Shown: positions 17,984 to 27,629, counted from the first letter of the stretch. The stretch is 64,000 nt of DNA from Psychromonas arctica DSM 14288 (GCF_000482725.1 NZ_KI519478.1:161618-225617); one strand, 5' to 3'. Notes: generated by a model from the letters alone, not told the origin. Translations and numbers: made by a program.

Positions 17984-18688
17984 TTACTTAACAACATCCC
18001 TTCGTAACCTACGTGACCTTTTCTTAGGTTTTTGAAGCGGTGTGAAAGACTCAGCCAGATGAGTCCTAAACCAACGACGGCGTTCAATATATCGGAATTT
18101 ATTCAAAAAAAGTCTGTAATCGCATCTACCTAGACGTGAAGCACAACCGCATGGACATGGTCGCTTGTTTGCATCTCGTTTACGAAGACCCAATGCTTTT
18201 AAAGCTAATAGTACCGATGCCTTTCCATTAACCTCAAACATTTCAGCATAGTCATCAATTAAGCCCTTTTCACCATGATCAAGTTCACCGTAGGGAAAGC
18301 TACCGAATTCAATTCTATGGGATACTGCATACAGGAATCTAACAACTACCTTGTCGAAAAAAGCCGTCAACGATGAATCATAATTTAAAACTGACTTAAT
18401 TCTAAGTTCCGATCCCAAGCAGAAAGAACCATCTGCATACGTATGAAAGTCCTGATTGCGAGGGAAATAACCTGCCTCATCATAAACCGTGGGGAGTTTT
18501 TTGTGATAGTCACTTGTGCACACGATTCTAAGATAAAAGGTTCGATCGATAAGATTGCTCCCATCAAGCTGCGCTTTTAATTGATACTCTCCCAACAACT
18601 CCACCCTGTCAGCATTGATATCAGATAATCTAATATTTGGATAGGCCGCTAGAAATTCCTCTAGGCCAATATTATTCCAATGCTTCAT
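17984..18688 (-). CDS. CBASS E2-like conjugating protein (Cap2, E2 only)
   Basis: A 234-residue protein with a ubiquitin E2-like active-site block H-T-Y-A-D-G-S-F-C-L-G-S (82-93). Cys90 matches the E2 catalytic cysteine in the H-x(n)-G-x-x-C-L pattern. There is no E1 domain, so this is the 'short' type II CBASS form, in which the E2-like protein acts on the CD-NTase alone. A C-terminal cluster C-P-C-G-C-x6-C (178-189) resembles a SEC-C zinc motif, followed by a very basic tail. Its ATG directly follows the CD-NTase stop. It is the last gene of the operon; the stop is 6 bp from the transposon terminus at 17977. Confidence 0.8.
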   Translation of the reverse strand: MKHWNNIGLEEFLAAYPNIRLSDINADRVELLGEYQLKAQLDGSNLIDRTFYLRIVCTSDYHKKLPTVYDEAGYFPRNQDFHTYADGSFCLGSELRIKSVLNYDSSLTAFFDKVVVRFLYAVSHRIEFGSFPYGELDHGEKGLIDDYAEMFEVNGKASVLLALKALGLRKRDANKRPCPCGCASRLGRCDYRLFLNKFRYIERRRWFRTHLAESFTPLQKPKKRSRRLRRDVVK

Positions 18689-19879
18689 CTATTGCTTGAA
18701 CCATGGTTTGGGATCAGATGAATGAATTGTATGTGTTGGTTTACTTGTTACCGAAGATATTCCCAATGCCAAAGCGACAGTATTTGAGTCAAGTTTCAGG
18801 TCCAAACCATTTTGTGCAGCTTCTACAATACGTTGGGCATCATCGTTTGAGCACAGGGTTCTAAAGTCAGCCCTTGCTTGATACAACCACTTATAAAAGT
18901 TTTCTTGTAATCTGTATTGAGCTGAGTTTTCGTCATACCACTTGTCTGCGAAGTCTTCGGCTGGATTGACGGGATTCGGAATCAGCGGAGCTTGAGCTGA
19001 AATATGGTCATCCATCTCGGAAAGCACCGTATTCAACGCTGAAGCCAAATCACTTTCACCTTTATATGATTTAGCAGCCAATGTGGTAATGATTACCGAT
19101 ATTGGCTTACTATCCTCATTGTTCTTAAACATAGTGTCACGATGACGCTTCAATAATTGGATAACCTGCTGTAAGGGCGTCTTCCATTGATAGTATGGCA
19201 GACTACCTATACTGGCTTTAAATCGCATTTCACGTTCGTTTATTACTAAACGTGCGGTCTTCATGCGCGTTTCAAACCATCGAGCATATCCTTCAGGATT
19301 ACTAATACGCCAATTTCCATTTACCACTGCATAAGTTGAATCAGTGTTGTCGGTAATCGAAACTGCAAGCTGAGACACGTTTTGAGCCAAGCTTTCATCA
19401 AACTTAGAGTTTTCGATCATCCGCTTTTTCAAAAGGCCTCTTCCTGTATCACTTTCTGGCATACAAGGGACAATATCCATATGAAAGCTGAGCCCATCGG
19501 CATACTCTAAGCGCCAACAGCGTTTCTTCTCCGCCAGCTCTTCCTTAATGCCTCTGGCATTTCGATATAGCTCTAACTCATGACCGACTAGGTGCTTTAA
19601 TTGCTTTTGAGTGATGGAACTTTTATCCAAGCCACGCCGAAGATTGCACCCCATGTCTAGGTCATACTGTTCTTCTGAATCGGGTCTAATCGCCGTACCT
19701 AGACGAAATGAACCTTGAGAAAACACGTGGGGATCAAAATTACCGCATGTTGATTCTGTGCGATGTAACCAATCACCTAGGTCCTTATAGCGTTTTTCAG
19801 CCTTTTCATAAGCACTGTCTGGTAGCTCAATTTTTTCCAGAATAGTGTTTAGAACATCGTTACTTTTGGTATTACTCAT
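18689..19879 (-). CDS. CD-NTase, cyclic oligonucleotide synthase of CBASS
   Basis: A 396-residue nucleotidyltransferase of the cGAS/DncV-like superfamily. The fold signature G-S-F-R-L-G-T is at 56-62. Metal-binding aspartates appear as Y-D-L-D-M-G (Asp73, Asp75), and the third as H-M-D-I-V-P (Asp135). It makes the cyclic nucleotide alarm signal on phage infection; the product cannot be predicted from sequence alone. The C-terminus, ending P-W-F-K-Q, is the expected site of E2-dependent modification. The gene overlaps the SAVED effector gene by 8 bp and abuts the E2 gene, indicating tight coupling. Confidence 0.9.
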   Translation of the reverse strand: MSNTKSNDVLNTILEKIELPDSAYEKAEKRYKDLGDWLHRTESTCGNFDPHVFSQGSFRLGTAIRPDSEEQYDLDMGCNLRRGLDKSSITQKQLKHLVGHELELYRNARGIKEELAEKKRCWRLEYADGLSFHMDIVPCMPESDTGRGLLKKRMIENSKFDESLAQNVSQLAVSITDNTDSTYAVVNGNWRISNPEGYARWFETRMKTARLVINEREMRFKASIGSLPYYQWKTPLQQVIQLLKRHRDTMFKNNEDSKPISVIITTLAAKSYKGESDLASALNTVLSEMDDHISAQAPLIPNPVNPAEDFADKWYDENSAQYRLQENFYKWLYQARADFRTLCSNDDAQRIVEAAQNGLDLKLDSNTVALALGISSVTSKPTHTIHSSDPKPWFKQ

Positions 19880-21026
19880 GAAGATCTCCTCGAAGCTCGA
19901 TTGCCATTACAAATTGTTGTGTTTTTATGTTGTGGTCATAAATAAGCCATGGCATATCAGCCTTAGGCATTCTCGCTCGTCCTAATTCGACGGCACACGA
20001 TACTGGCATCACAGGAAAAATTTGCAGTGGCGTCACATCGCCGTGTGCATTTTTGATTTCAACAATCAGCTTTCTTATGCACTTTCTGAACAAGGAGAGC
20101 TGCTGCTTTGACTGAATGAAATCATTATGAGGGTGCTTGATAGTCACTTCCCAAATCGATGTATCTGGCCCCATAACCCGAGTAATTCGCTCATGTGACA
20201 CATTGTCACTCAAAGAAAGAACCAGGGCTGGCTTTCCCTTCATATTTTGAGGCCTGTTGATGATGTACTCAAAATCATCTGAACAGTCTTGCCAAAACCA
20301 GCCCTTAGGCTCTCGATGTAGCTGATAAGTCTCGACCTCAATTTTGTCGGTAAGCAAAGCGCCAAGTTTTATTAACAATGGTTGAGGAGCTAACGCGAAC
20401 AATGAGAAATGCTTACAAGAATCCTCTTCGATGATCGATGAGATTTTACTTTGAAAACGTTTCGTTAGGTGATGCGACTCTGCTTGCCAATATTGTTCAG
20501 AGTGATCTTTCAGCTCTGATACCATGGATAGGGTCACCGGCTTTTCAGTTGCCGGATACCAATTCGGAAACATTGCCTCGACACAACCGTGATAATTTAT
20601 CGGTGATTTTTCAGCTCCAATATTTGCACAATACAAAACAACATTTGATTTACGATCAGGAGCAATGCCTGTAAGTATTTCTATACGTTGCTCATGTTGA
20701 ATTTTCCAACTAATTAAGAGGTCAGCTGGATACCTATCTTCACTGCCGTTCTGATCAATTTTCTTGTGACAGTCATAGCACATCAACATGAGGTTGCTGA
20801 CGTCATTTAAACTGGTTGACTTAGTTTTAAAGAGTCCCCAACCACGAGGCCCATTCTCCGAAAATGCGTAAATATGAGCATTTTGAGAGACATTAACTGA
20901 TTCCTGTGTCACCGTTGATTTGTATAGCAATTTATTACACCCGTTAAATTGGCAACGAGCAGCGGCGCGAGCCCAAAGTTCTCGCTCAACTTTACGGTCT
21001 ATGGGTCTTGTGACTTTAGCAACCAT
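19872..21026 (-). CDS. cap5: HNH-SAVED effector nuclease of CBASS (Cap5-type)
   Basis: A 384-residue effector. The N-terminal HNH nuclease has zinc-type pairs C25-x4-C30 and C83-x2-C86, His51 in N-A-H-I-Y, Asn78 and His87 in C-Y-D-C-H-K-K-I-D. From about residue 125 a SAVED domain follows (V-V-L-Y-C-A-N-I-G at its start, F-P-V-M-P-V-S-C-A-V-E-L-G-R near the end), which binds the cyclic nucleotide. In the Cap5 family, ligand binding triggers oligomerisation and double-stranded DNA degradation leading to abortive infection. It is transcribed before the CD-NTase gene and overlaps it. Confidence 0.9.
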   Translation of the reverse strand: MVAKVTRPIDRKVERELWARAAARCQFNGCNKLLYKSTVTQESVNVSQNAHIYAFSENGPRGWGLFKTKSTSLNDVSNLMLMCYDCHKKIDQNGSEDRYPADLLISWKIQHEQRIEILTGIAPDRKSNVVLYCANIGAEKSPINYHGCVEAMFPNWYPATEKPVTLSMVSELKDHSEQYWQAESHHLTKRFQSKISSIIEEDSCKHFSLFALAPQPLLIKLGALLTDKIEVETYQLHREPKGWFWQDCSDDFEYIINRPQNMKGKPALVLSLSDNVSHERITRVMGPDTSIWEVTIKHPHNDFIQSKQQLSLFRKCIRKLIVEIKNAHGDVTPLQIFPVMPVSCAVELGRARMPKADMPWLIYDHNIKTQQFVMAIELRGDLHE

Positions 21027-21035
21027 TCAAAACTC

Positions 21036-21404
21036 CTATAGTTTGCCAATTAAGGGAAGTGAGCGAGGTGTTATTGCATCACAGAGCAAATGGCTTACAT
21101 AAGCACATCCGGCGATTAGTCCAAGTCCTCGAAGACACTTATCAATTGCCTCTTCCGGTTGCCACTCATACAAATTTTTGAGTCCAACACCTAATGCAGT
21201 TAACACCAATAGACTGTGGCAAAACTGGCGATGATGAGGGTTACCCAGAGAGGGCTCCAAAATATCTGGAAGCTTGCCAAATAGAGATCCAACAGCAATG
21301 GCCGTTCCAGGATGGTGACTGACAGCTTGTTTTTTGTTGTCCGCTAGGGCAACAGTTAAACCAACCGCTGCCCCGACGACCAAATGAGTTTTACCATTAG
21401 CCAA
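21036..21404 (-). CDS. YdjM-like membrane protein (putative metal-dependent hydrolase)
   Basis: A 122-residue protein resembling the YdjM family (predicted LexA-binding, inner-membrane metal-dependent hydrolase). Conserved residues are K-T-H at 5-7, L-P-D-I-L-E-P near 45-51 and H-H-R-Q-F-C-H-S around 57-64, a His/Asp set suited to metal binding. At least two hydrophobic segments are seen (residues 8-22 and about 65-80). It lies 9 bp before the HNH-SAVED gene and 1 bp after the small basic gene, so it appears co-transcribed with CBASS. Its role there, accessory or second membrane effector, is unknown. Confidence 0.7.
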   Translation of the reverse strand: MANGKTHLVVGAAVGLTVALADNKKQAVSHHPGTAIAVGSLFGKLPDILEPSLGNPHHRQFCHSLLVLTALGVGLKNLYEWQPEEAIDKCLRGLGLIAGCAYVSHLLCDAITPRSLPLIGKL

Positions 21405-21405
21405 T

Positions 21406-21579
21406 CTATTTCTCCTTCCTGACGCCCTTAAAAGGCGTTTTATCGGATGTTTTTACATCCATGAATTGACCAGTCACTGCATCTCGCTTAACCCAATGCC
21501 CACTTGGCATTTGAGTCTGAGATCTACCTTTAACTGCACCATTTCTATGTCCATCACCTGACGGGGGATTTGTAGCCAT
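21406..21579 (-). CDS. Small basic protein heading the CBASS operon
   Basis: A 57-residue protein starting Met-Ala-Thr-Asn-Pro-Pro-Ser-Gly-Asp-Gly at ATG 21579, four bases after AAAAGGAGG, a very strong ribosome site. The ten-residue upstream extension is rejected. It is rich in Lys, Arg, Gly and Ser, with G-H-R-N-G-A-V-K-G-R-S and a W-V-K-R-D stretch; it is probably largely disordered and nucleic-acid-binding in charge. It is the first gene of a five-gene transcription unit with the YdjM-like, SAVED, CD-NTase and E2 genes. Function unknown. Confidence 0.7.
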   Translation of the reverse strand: MATNPPSGDGHRNGAVKGRSQTQMPSGHWVKRDAVTGQFMDVKTSDKTPFKGVRKEK

Positions 21580-21625
21580 GCGGCCTCCTTTTCTGGTTAA
21601 CTTAATCACATTTATCAGACTTTAA

Positions 21626-21646
21626 TAAAAAAGATCCATTGGATCT
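21626..21646 (-). terminator. Intrinsic terminator after the STAS-like gene
   Basis: On the minus strand, a stem AGATCC-AAT-GGATCT (21632-21646) is followed directly by six T. It lies between the STAS-like gene stop and the small basic gene. It would end transcription of the GHKL/STAS pair and make the CBASS genes a separate unit. Confidence 0.5.
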
Positions 21647-21709
21647 GAGTAAATGTTAATCGACTAATCTGCTTAACGCAAGCAGATTTATCAGAAAGAG
21701 AAAAAAAGT

Positions 21710-22261
21710 TTAGATGATTGAACGGTAAACAAATTCCAAGCCACCAGATTCTGCTACTTCTTTTTGGCCTAAAATAAGGCCTGTAGCATGCAGTTTCTTC
21801 AATCGGCCACTTGCATTTTGTGCAGATATATCAAAATATTTAGCGACATTTGATGATGTAGCCATCTTGTTAGTAATAACAAAATCTAGCAGTTCTTTAA
21901 CAGTACTGCTCAGTTTTATACCAAGCACATCATAACCAGAGACATTCTTCACTATTAGCGGCTGATCTTTGGCTGAAGCACCGTAGGACCAATTATCTAA
22001 GAGATCTTTGCTTGGTACCTTACAAAGGTAGAATCCTTTTTCACCTTTTAGGGATTTAGCCAATGAAATTACACTTTCGCGAGGAAAGGATGCATCAGTA
22101 AACCTCATTCCCTCTAAGCTAATAGAAAAAATATCGCATGACGGGTGAGTGTCAACGATCTTTTTGATTTTTATATAGGCTTCACTACCTTCGTCATTCC
22201 CAAAGGCATGATCAGATCCTACGACTTCTGAAAGAAGAATTTTATAGTTTAACTGTTTCAT
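21710..22261 (-). CDS. STAS-like (DUF4325-type) protein with winged helix
   Basis: 183 residues. Residues about 1-110 resemble a STAS-like DUF4325 fold, with the core [15 protein letters not shown] at 46-60. Residues about 118-180 look like a winged helix (V-K-E-L-L-D-F-V, then [22 protein letters not shown]). Such proteins pair with GHKL ATPases, reminiscent of anti-sigma kinase/antagonist switches (family knowledge). The partner ATPase gene ends 22 bp upstream. I infer a two-component ATP-dependent switch that ends in DNA binding; its output is unknown. Confidence 0.7.
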   Translation of the reverse strand: MKQLNYKILLSEVVGSDHAFGNDEGSEAYIKIKKIVDTHPSCDIFSISLEGMRFTDASFPRESVISLAKSLKGEKGFYLCKVPSKDLLDNWSYGASAKDQPLIVKNVSGYDVLGIKLSSTVKELLDFVITNKMATSSNVAKYFDISAQNASGRLKKLHATGLILGQKEVAESGGLEFVYRSII

Positions 22262-22283
22262 CTGGTTAAGTTGACACTATTTA

Positions 22284-23370
22284 TCAGAAATAGTCAACAT
22301 AGAAATCAAAACAGATATGGGTTCCTGTAATAGGAATTAACCCTGGTTCCGTAGTAACTGTGATTAATTGTCCTTTTGTGTACTCAAGTGTTAATGAGAA
22401 AGTTAATTGTCTTATAACGATGATAACCTTCTCTTTGCTAGCATGTTCACGGCTGCTTTTAAAACCAAGTCCTCGTCCTTTACCAAAACGACTTATCTCG
22501 CCAGACATAAAAGCTTTTTGAACCATCGCGATATCGTTTTCTTCGGATAGCTTTGAATATTGATCGTATAATTTAGGGTGAACCTCTTTTAAAGTAGTCC
22601 TAAGGGTTGTTGCTATTCCTACCCCTGAGTCGGATATAATGGTTTGAATATGCTTGGGCTTCCTAAACGGACGATACACTTGTAACCCAGCAAGACATGG
22701 TATCTTCGATTCACTATGATCGGTTACGTTGCCTACAAGTTCTGAAAAAACAGTTTTAGCGGCTAAGGCATAATTAGCTGAAGAATGCTCTATAAACCTG
22801 TCACCTAAACGAATAATGAGTTCTTTGTTTTGACATGGGAGAGAAATCTCCCCGATCTCAACGAGCATGTCACTATTACCCTGATATGTTTTGGCAGCAG
22901 ACAATATTGGCCGATCAGGAAGGCAAGTAATACTTTGATTAAGATAATCAAAAAAACCATTCCTACTGAAAAATCTATGTGTGTTAAGGCATGATGTGGT
23001 ATCTATGACAATAAGCTTCCCAACAGCTACAAGCTGGTTTGCTAGTGCTAGAAAACGCGCCAAGGCAATTAGTAGAAATTTGCAATCTACTCCGAACTTG
23101 AATGTAACTTGTGGTTCGTCTGGATGGTCCGAAAGCTTGCGGATAGCCATCTCAAAATCTGGCACATCAACCCAACCTCCAGGAAAATTGATTTCCACAT
23201 GTGGCATGCGAATAAGATACCATTCATGACCTGAGTTTTTCGTAAATGTATCCTGATTTTTGTGAAGGAACGAGTTTACTTGAGACTTATCCAGCATTAA
23301 TTTTTTTTGCTATTTGACGTCCTTTCATTCCCGGGGACTGATGTAACAAATCCGATATAGTTTTTAACAA
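22284..23370 (-). CDS. Winged-helix/GHKL ATPase, frameshifted N-terminus
   Basis: The intact frame from ATG 23297 gives 337 residues with a GHKL ATPase domain: N-box S-E-L-V-G-N-V-T-D-H-S (185-195), G1 D-S-G-V-G-I (223-228), G2 G-K-G-R-G-L-G-F (272-279). Upstream, a TTG at 23370 preceded by GGAGG at 7 bases opens another frame (L-L-K-T-I-S-D-L-L-H-Q-S-P-G-M-K-G-R-Q-I). That frame, joined across an A8 run (plus-strand T8 at 23301-23308) by dropping one A, continues as I-A-K-K-L-M-L-D-K-S-Q-V-N-S-F-L. The result is a complete N-terminal winged helix of the R-x-I-A-K-x-L-x-x-D-K-x-x-V-N type. The gene is therefore interrupted, slippage-expressed or misread. It pairs with the STAS-like gene downstream. 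Confidence 0.75.
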
Positions 23371-23455
23371 ATCATTTCCTCCATCATTCCCATCTTGAGA
23401 GATTTTGATACTTTCTCTTAACCATCTAAATATTTAACTAAAAGGGTAGGTTCTT

Positions 23456-26400
23456 TTATAGCTTCCCACCCACACCTTTGAATTTTTCAACAAAAGCAGC
23501 TACTTTCTGGAAAACCGTTTGCTTTTGTGTGCGATATTGTGGGTTAAGCGGGCTTAACTTAGGTAGCGCGTCATTAAGTGCGGTGCCATTTTCAGATGCG
23601 AACTCTCGCTTTAGAGATGAAGTAATGTAGCGTTTGGCTGCATCACTATTTAATTTTTCTGAAGCTATGATGTCATTTACTTCTCGTTTTTGCGCAGCCT
23701 GCGCGAACTTGAAGAAAGCATCAATAATGCTAGCTTTGTCGTTTATTTCATCCAGATTAGTTTGATTAATAAAATCAATAACCAAGCTTTCTTTAGCCCT
23801 GTTCCCTAAACTCCCCCGTATAAGACGACGAACTTCATCGATCAAACCCTCTTTACTCTTATTCTTTTTGTTGTGGTCAAAAATAAGCCCAAGAATGTAA
23901 TCTAGGTTAATTTCTTGTGATTTAAGTAAATCTACTTCAAAGACAACATCGTCCCAATCAACTGTTGACTCACCTTTATCATCACCTTGTTTTTGTCGGC
24001 GGAGCCAATCACGCGTATCGTTATAAGTTGATCGATAGTCCTGAACTGCACGTTCACCAGGCATATCAATAGCTTGCATTTTATCTATGTCATCATCGTT
24101 TAAATAATATTTTTCTTTAAACTCTTGAGTGGCTTCTTCGTCGCTAGTATCTAAATTTTGTAAAACTTTTAAGCCAGTAAACTCATCGTAATTTTGTAGA
24201 ATGTTTTCTGCTTTTAGATATTCACCAAATAATTTCGCAAAGGCTTTCTTGTCCTCTTCTTTTTCAATCGATTGAGGTTCAGGAAAACGCGTTTGCAATT
24301 CTTTAACGATATCGACAAAGCCTCTGCGAGCTTTACCAGTGACGAGATCATTAAAGCCTTCCATGTATTCTTTATAGCTTTTTTCTAAGACCACATTTTT
24401 GGTGTTTTCATCGCCAAATAAGGTGATAGCATCAATAGTCGCTTGTTCTAGATCTCGGAAGGTCACAATGTTACCAAAAGTCTTGGTGGCATCGTAAATA
24501 CGGTTAGTGCGCGAGAATGCCTGCATTAAACCGTGATAACGTAAGTTTTTATCAACGAATAACGTATTGAGTGTTGGCGCGTCAAATCCAGTTAAAAACA
24601 TGCCAACGACAATTAATAAATCAACTTCTTGATTTTTAACTCGTTGAGCAAGATCGCGGTAATAGTTTTGAAAGCCATTACTGTCCACGCCATAGTTACT
24701 TTTAAATAGTTTATTATAATCAGTAATCGCTGCGCCTAAAAATTCTTTAGCACTGCTATTCATTGCATTTACTTCAAAACTTTCATCTAAAATATCACCA
24801 ATAGAATCTTGTTCTTCATTCGCTGCAAACGAAAATATAGTCGCGATTCGAAGTGGTTTATCGGACTCTTGCTGTAATTGACTAAAGGCTTCGTAATAAG
24901 CTTTGGCTGCATCAACACTGCTTACTGCGAACATAGCGTTAAAGCCTTTTGCTCCAGAATAGGCGCGATGCGTTTTTTGGTTAAAATTATTTAAAATGTA
25001 CTGTGAAATTTCGTTAATCCGATGAGGATGCAAAAATGCTTTTTTATTTTCGGCTGCACTTAGTTTGTTATCATCTTGCTCTGTTTCAATACTTTTAAAT
25101 TGAGGGCGAACATCGTTATAGTCAACTTTGAATTTAAGGACTTTTTCATCACGAATAGCATCGGTAATCACATAAGTATGCAATTGTTGACCAAAAACGC
25201 TACCCGTCGTTTCTGCTCCTAGCGCATTTTCAGGGAAGATAGGCGTACCAGTGAATCCAAATTGATAGTACTTTTTGAATTTCTTTTTGAGGTTCTTCTG
25301 CGCCTCACCAAACTGACTACGATGACATTCATCGAAAATGAATACGACTTGTTTGTTATAGATGGGTAAGTCACTTTCATTCTTAATTAAATTGTTCAGT
25401 TTTTGAATGGTAGTTACCACGATTTTGTTATCATTTTTATCGAGGTTACTTTTAAGTCCCGCGGTGCTATCAGAGCCGTTAACACTATCAGGTGAAAAAC
25501 GCTGATATTCCTTCATAGTTTGGTAATCGAGATCTTTCCTGTCTACCACAAAGAATACTTTATCAATACAATCTAAATCAGTCGCTAAGCGAGCTGCTTT
25601 AAAGCTGGTCAGCGTTTTGCCAGAACCCGTGGTATGCCATATATAACCGCCGCTTTCAGTATTACTCCAGCCTTTGCTATTAAAGGCACTTTTAATCTTC
25701 CATAGAATACGTTCTGTTGCTGCTATTTGATAAGGACGCATTACGAGTAAAGTGTTGCTTATATCAAATACAGAGTATCGTAAAATTACTTCGAGTAATG
25801 TTTCTTTCTGGAAAAAGGTTGCTGTAAAGTCTTTTAAATCTTTAATTAACGCATTATCAGATTTTGCCCAATGCATAGTAAAGTCAAAGCTGTTTTTATT
25901 GCGTTTCGTTGTGTTGGCAAAATAACGAGTATCTGTACCATTAGAAATAACGAAAAGTTGCAAGAATTTATACAATGAGTTTTCAGCGTTAAAGCTTTCT
26001 TTACTGTAGCGATGGATTTGATTAAAGGCTTCACGAATCGCAACACCGCGTTTTTTCAGTTCTATTTGAACTAGCGGTAAACCATTGACCAAAATAGTGA
26101 CATCATATCGATTAGCGTGGCTACCTGTTTGTTCAAATTGCTTAATGACTTGTAATTTATTCCGTGCAATTACCTTTTTATCAAACAGGTATATGTTTTC
26201 AATATGACCGTCATCAAAAACAAAATCATAGATATAGTCGCTGTGAACCTTTCGCGTTTTATCGCTAATATTATCACTTGGCGTATTGAGGTACTGTTCC
26301 TGAAAACGCAACCATTCGACATCAGTAAACTCAGTTTTGTTAAGTGTTTGCAACTGTTTACGCACATTAGCCATCATGGCATCAGGCGTTGTTAGCGCCA

Positions 26401-26554
26401 ATACATATTCATAACCTTGATTGACTAAATCTTGTATTAATTCTCTCTCTAAATCGCCTTCACTTTGAAAGTTTTCTGGGACTTGCCAATCTTTGACATA
26501 CTTATCCAAAACAATAAAATTGTTAGACTCTGCGATGGTTTTATAGGTCGTCAT
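23456..26554 (-). CDS. hsdR: Type I restriction enzyme, R subunit
   Basis: The 1032-residue motor and nuclease subunit of a type I restriction enzyme. An N-terminal nuclease signature V-Q-I-E-L-K-K-R-G follows D-V-T-I-L-V. The helicase motor has [10 protein letters not shown] near residue 310, D-E-C-H-R-S-Q near 409 and T-G-F-D-A-P-T further on. With HsdM and HsdS it cleaves unmodified DNA after ATP-driven translocation. It is the last gene of the hsdM-hsdS-prrC-rhuM-hsdR order. Length and sequence style fit type IC (EcoprrI-like) enzymes. Confidence 0.92.
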   Translation of the reverse strand: MTTYKTIAESNNFIVLDKYVKDWQVPENFQSEGDLERELIQDLVNQGYEYVLALTTPDAMMANVRKQLQTLNKTEFTDVEWLRFQEQYLNTPSDNISDKTRKVHSDYIYDFVFDDGHIENIYLFDKKVIARNKLQVIKQFEQTGSHANRYDVTILVNGLPLVQIELKKRGVAIREAFNQIHRYSKESFNAENSLYKFLQLFVISNGTDTRYFANTTKRNKNSFDFTMHWAKSDNALIKDLKDFTATFFQKETLLEVILRYSVFDISNTLLVMRPYQIAATERILWKIKSAFNSKGWSNTESGGYIWHTTGSGKTLTSFKAARLATDLDCIDKVFFVVDRKDLDYQTMKEYQRFSPDSVNGSDSTAGLKSNLDKNDNKIVVTTIQKLNNLIKNESDLPIYNKQVVFIFDECHRSQFGEAQKNLKKKFKKYYQFGFTGTPIFPENALGAETTGSVFGQQLHTYVITDAIRDEKVLKFKVDYNDVRPQFKSIETEQDDNKLSAAENKKAFLHPHRINEISQYILNNFNQKTHRAYSGAKGFNAMFAVSSVDAAKAYYEAFSQLQQESDKPLRIATIFSFAANEEQDSIGDILDESFEVNAMNSSAKEFLGAAITDYNKLFKSNYGVDSNGFQNYYRDLAQRVKNQEVDLLIVVGMFLTGFDAPTLNTLFVDKNLRYHGLMQAFSRTNRIYDATKTFGNIVTFRDLEQATIDAITLFGDENTKNVVLEKSYKEYMEGFNDLVTGKARRGFVDIVKELQTRFPEPQSIEKEEDKKAFAKLFGEYLKAENILQNYDEFTGLKVLQNLDTSDEEATQEFKEKYYLNDDDIDKMQAIDMPGERAVQDYRSTYNDTRDWLRRQKQGDDKGESTVDWDDVVFEVDLLKSQEINLDYILGLIFDHNKKNKSKEGLIDEVRRLIRGSLGNRAKESLVIDFINQTNLDEINDKASIIDAFFKFAQAAQKREVNDIIASEKLNSDAAKRYITSSLKREFASENGTALNDALPKLSPLNPQYRTQKQTVFQKVAAFVEKFKGVGGKL

Positions 26555-26572
26555 TATCTGTAATCCTTTCTC

Positions 26573-27619
26573 TTATTGTTTTTTATTTTTCGATTGGCCA
26601 AGCAACTTTTTAACTTCACGGTCAAAATCTGACTCTATTTTTTGTTGTTGGTTAAATTGCTCATATTCAGCGTGGGCTTTTTGTTTTGCCGCTGTGCTTG
26701 AAATACTGCCATATCCCTCAAGCACGTGATATTCATTAAAGGCTAAAAACTTATTGACGCTATCGGCAAAGGCTTCCATGGTAAAGCTAGTGCGACGTTC
26801 AATAATGCCTTCGATGTAATCAAAAAATGCTGTAATAGTGCGCTCTAGTTTTTTAATTTCATCTTCGGCTAGGTAATTTTTAGCGATAGTTGTGTCGGAT
26901 TTAATGACTCGATCAGCCGGGGCATTTTTGTAAGTTGTCATGCCCATTAATGGCTGATTTGCATCGGCTTTCAGGGCAATAATTTCTGCAGCTGTATGAC
27001 CTGTAATCGCAAAATGAAACTTGTCTTGTACATGTGCGTAGAATAATTGCGTGGTTTTTGATTTAGGATCGTAGTCAATACTGCATTCGGCAAAAATATC
27101 GGTAATTTGCTGATAAATACGTCGTTCACTAGTTCGTATCGAGCGAACTCGTTCCAGTAACTCTTTAAAATAGTCTTTGCCAAAGAAGCGACCATTTTTC
27201 ATCCGTTCATCATCCATCGCAAAACCTTTGATGATGTAATCCTTAATTAACGCTGTTGCCCAAATACGAAACTGCGTCGCTTGTGCGGAGTTAACCCGGT
27301 AACCCACTGAAATCACCGCATCTAAGTTATAGTATTTTACAGGTTTAGTTTGGGTTTTATCAGCTATCGCGCCGTGTGCAGTGGTATGTTCTAAAATGGA
27401 ACATACCACTTCTTCTTGTAATTCTTTGCTTTCAAAAATGTTTTTTAAATGCTTCGTAATCGCTGGGCGTTGTACACCAAAAAGCTGTGCAATACGCTCT
27501 TGGGTCAGCCAAATGGTTTCATCGCTGAGTAATACTTCCACTTTGACATCGCCATTAGGTGCGGTATAAAGTAAGAATTCTGAGGTTTGGTCTTGTAGGC
27601 TGAGAGCCGTATTAAGCAT
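26573..27619 (-). CDS. RhuM-family protein
   Basis: A 348-residue member of the RhuM family, often labelled virulence-associated but of unknown biochemical role. Visible marks are I-W-L-T-Q-E-R-I-A-Q-L-F-G-V near residue 35 (DNA-binding-like), K-Y-Y-N-L-D-A-V-I-S-V-G-Y-R-V-N-S and R-I-W-A-T-A-L-I-K-D-Y-I, all characteristic. Start ATG 27619 follows AGGAG at 7 bases; the nine-residue extension into prrC is rejected. It sits between prrC and hsdR, 10 bp after prrC, and is co-transcribed with the restriction locus, as RhuM genes often are. Confidence 0.85.
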   Translation of the reverse strand: MLNTALSLQDQTSEFLLYTAPNGDVKVEVLLSDETIWLTQERIAQLFGVQRPAITKHLKNIFESKELQEEVVCSILEHTTAHGAIADKTQTKPVKYYNLDAVISVGYRVNSAQATQFRIWATALIKDYIIKGFAMDDERMKNGRFFGKDYFKELLERVRSIRTSERRIYQQITDIFAECSIDYDPKSKTTQLFYAHVQDKFHFAITGHTAAEIIALKADANQPLMGMTTYKNAPADRVIKSDTTIAKNYLAEDEIKKLERTITAFFDYIEGIIERRTSFTMEAFADSVNKFLAFNEYHVLEGYGSISSTAAKQKAHAEYEQFNQQQKIESDFDREVKKLLGQSKNKKQ

Positions 27620-27629
27620 CTGAATTCTC

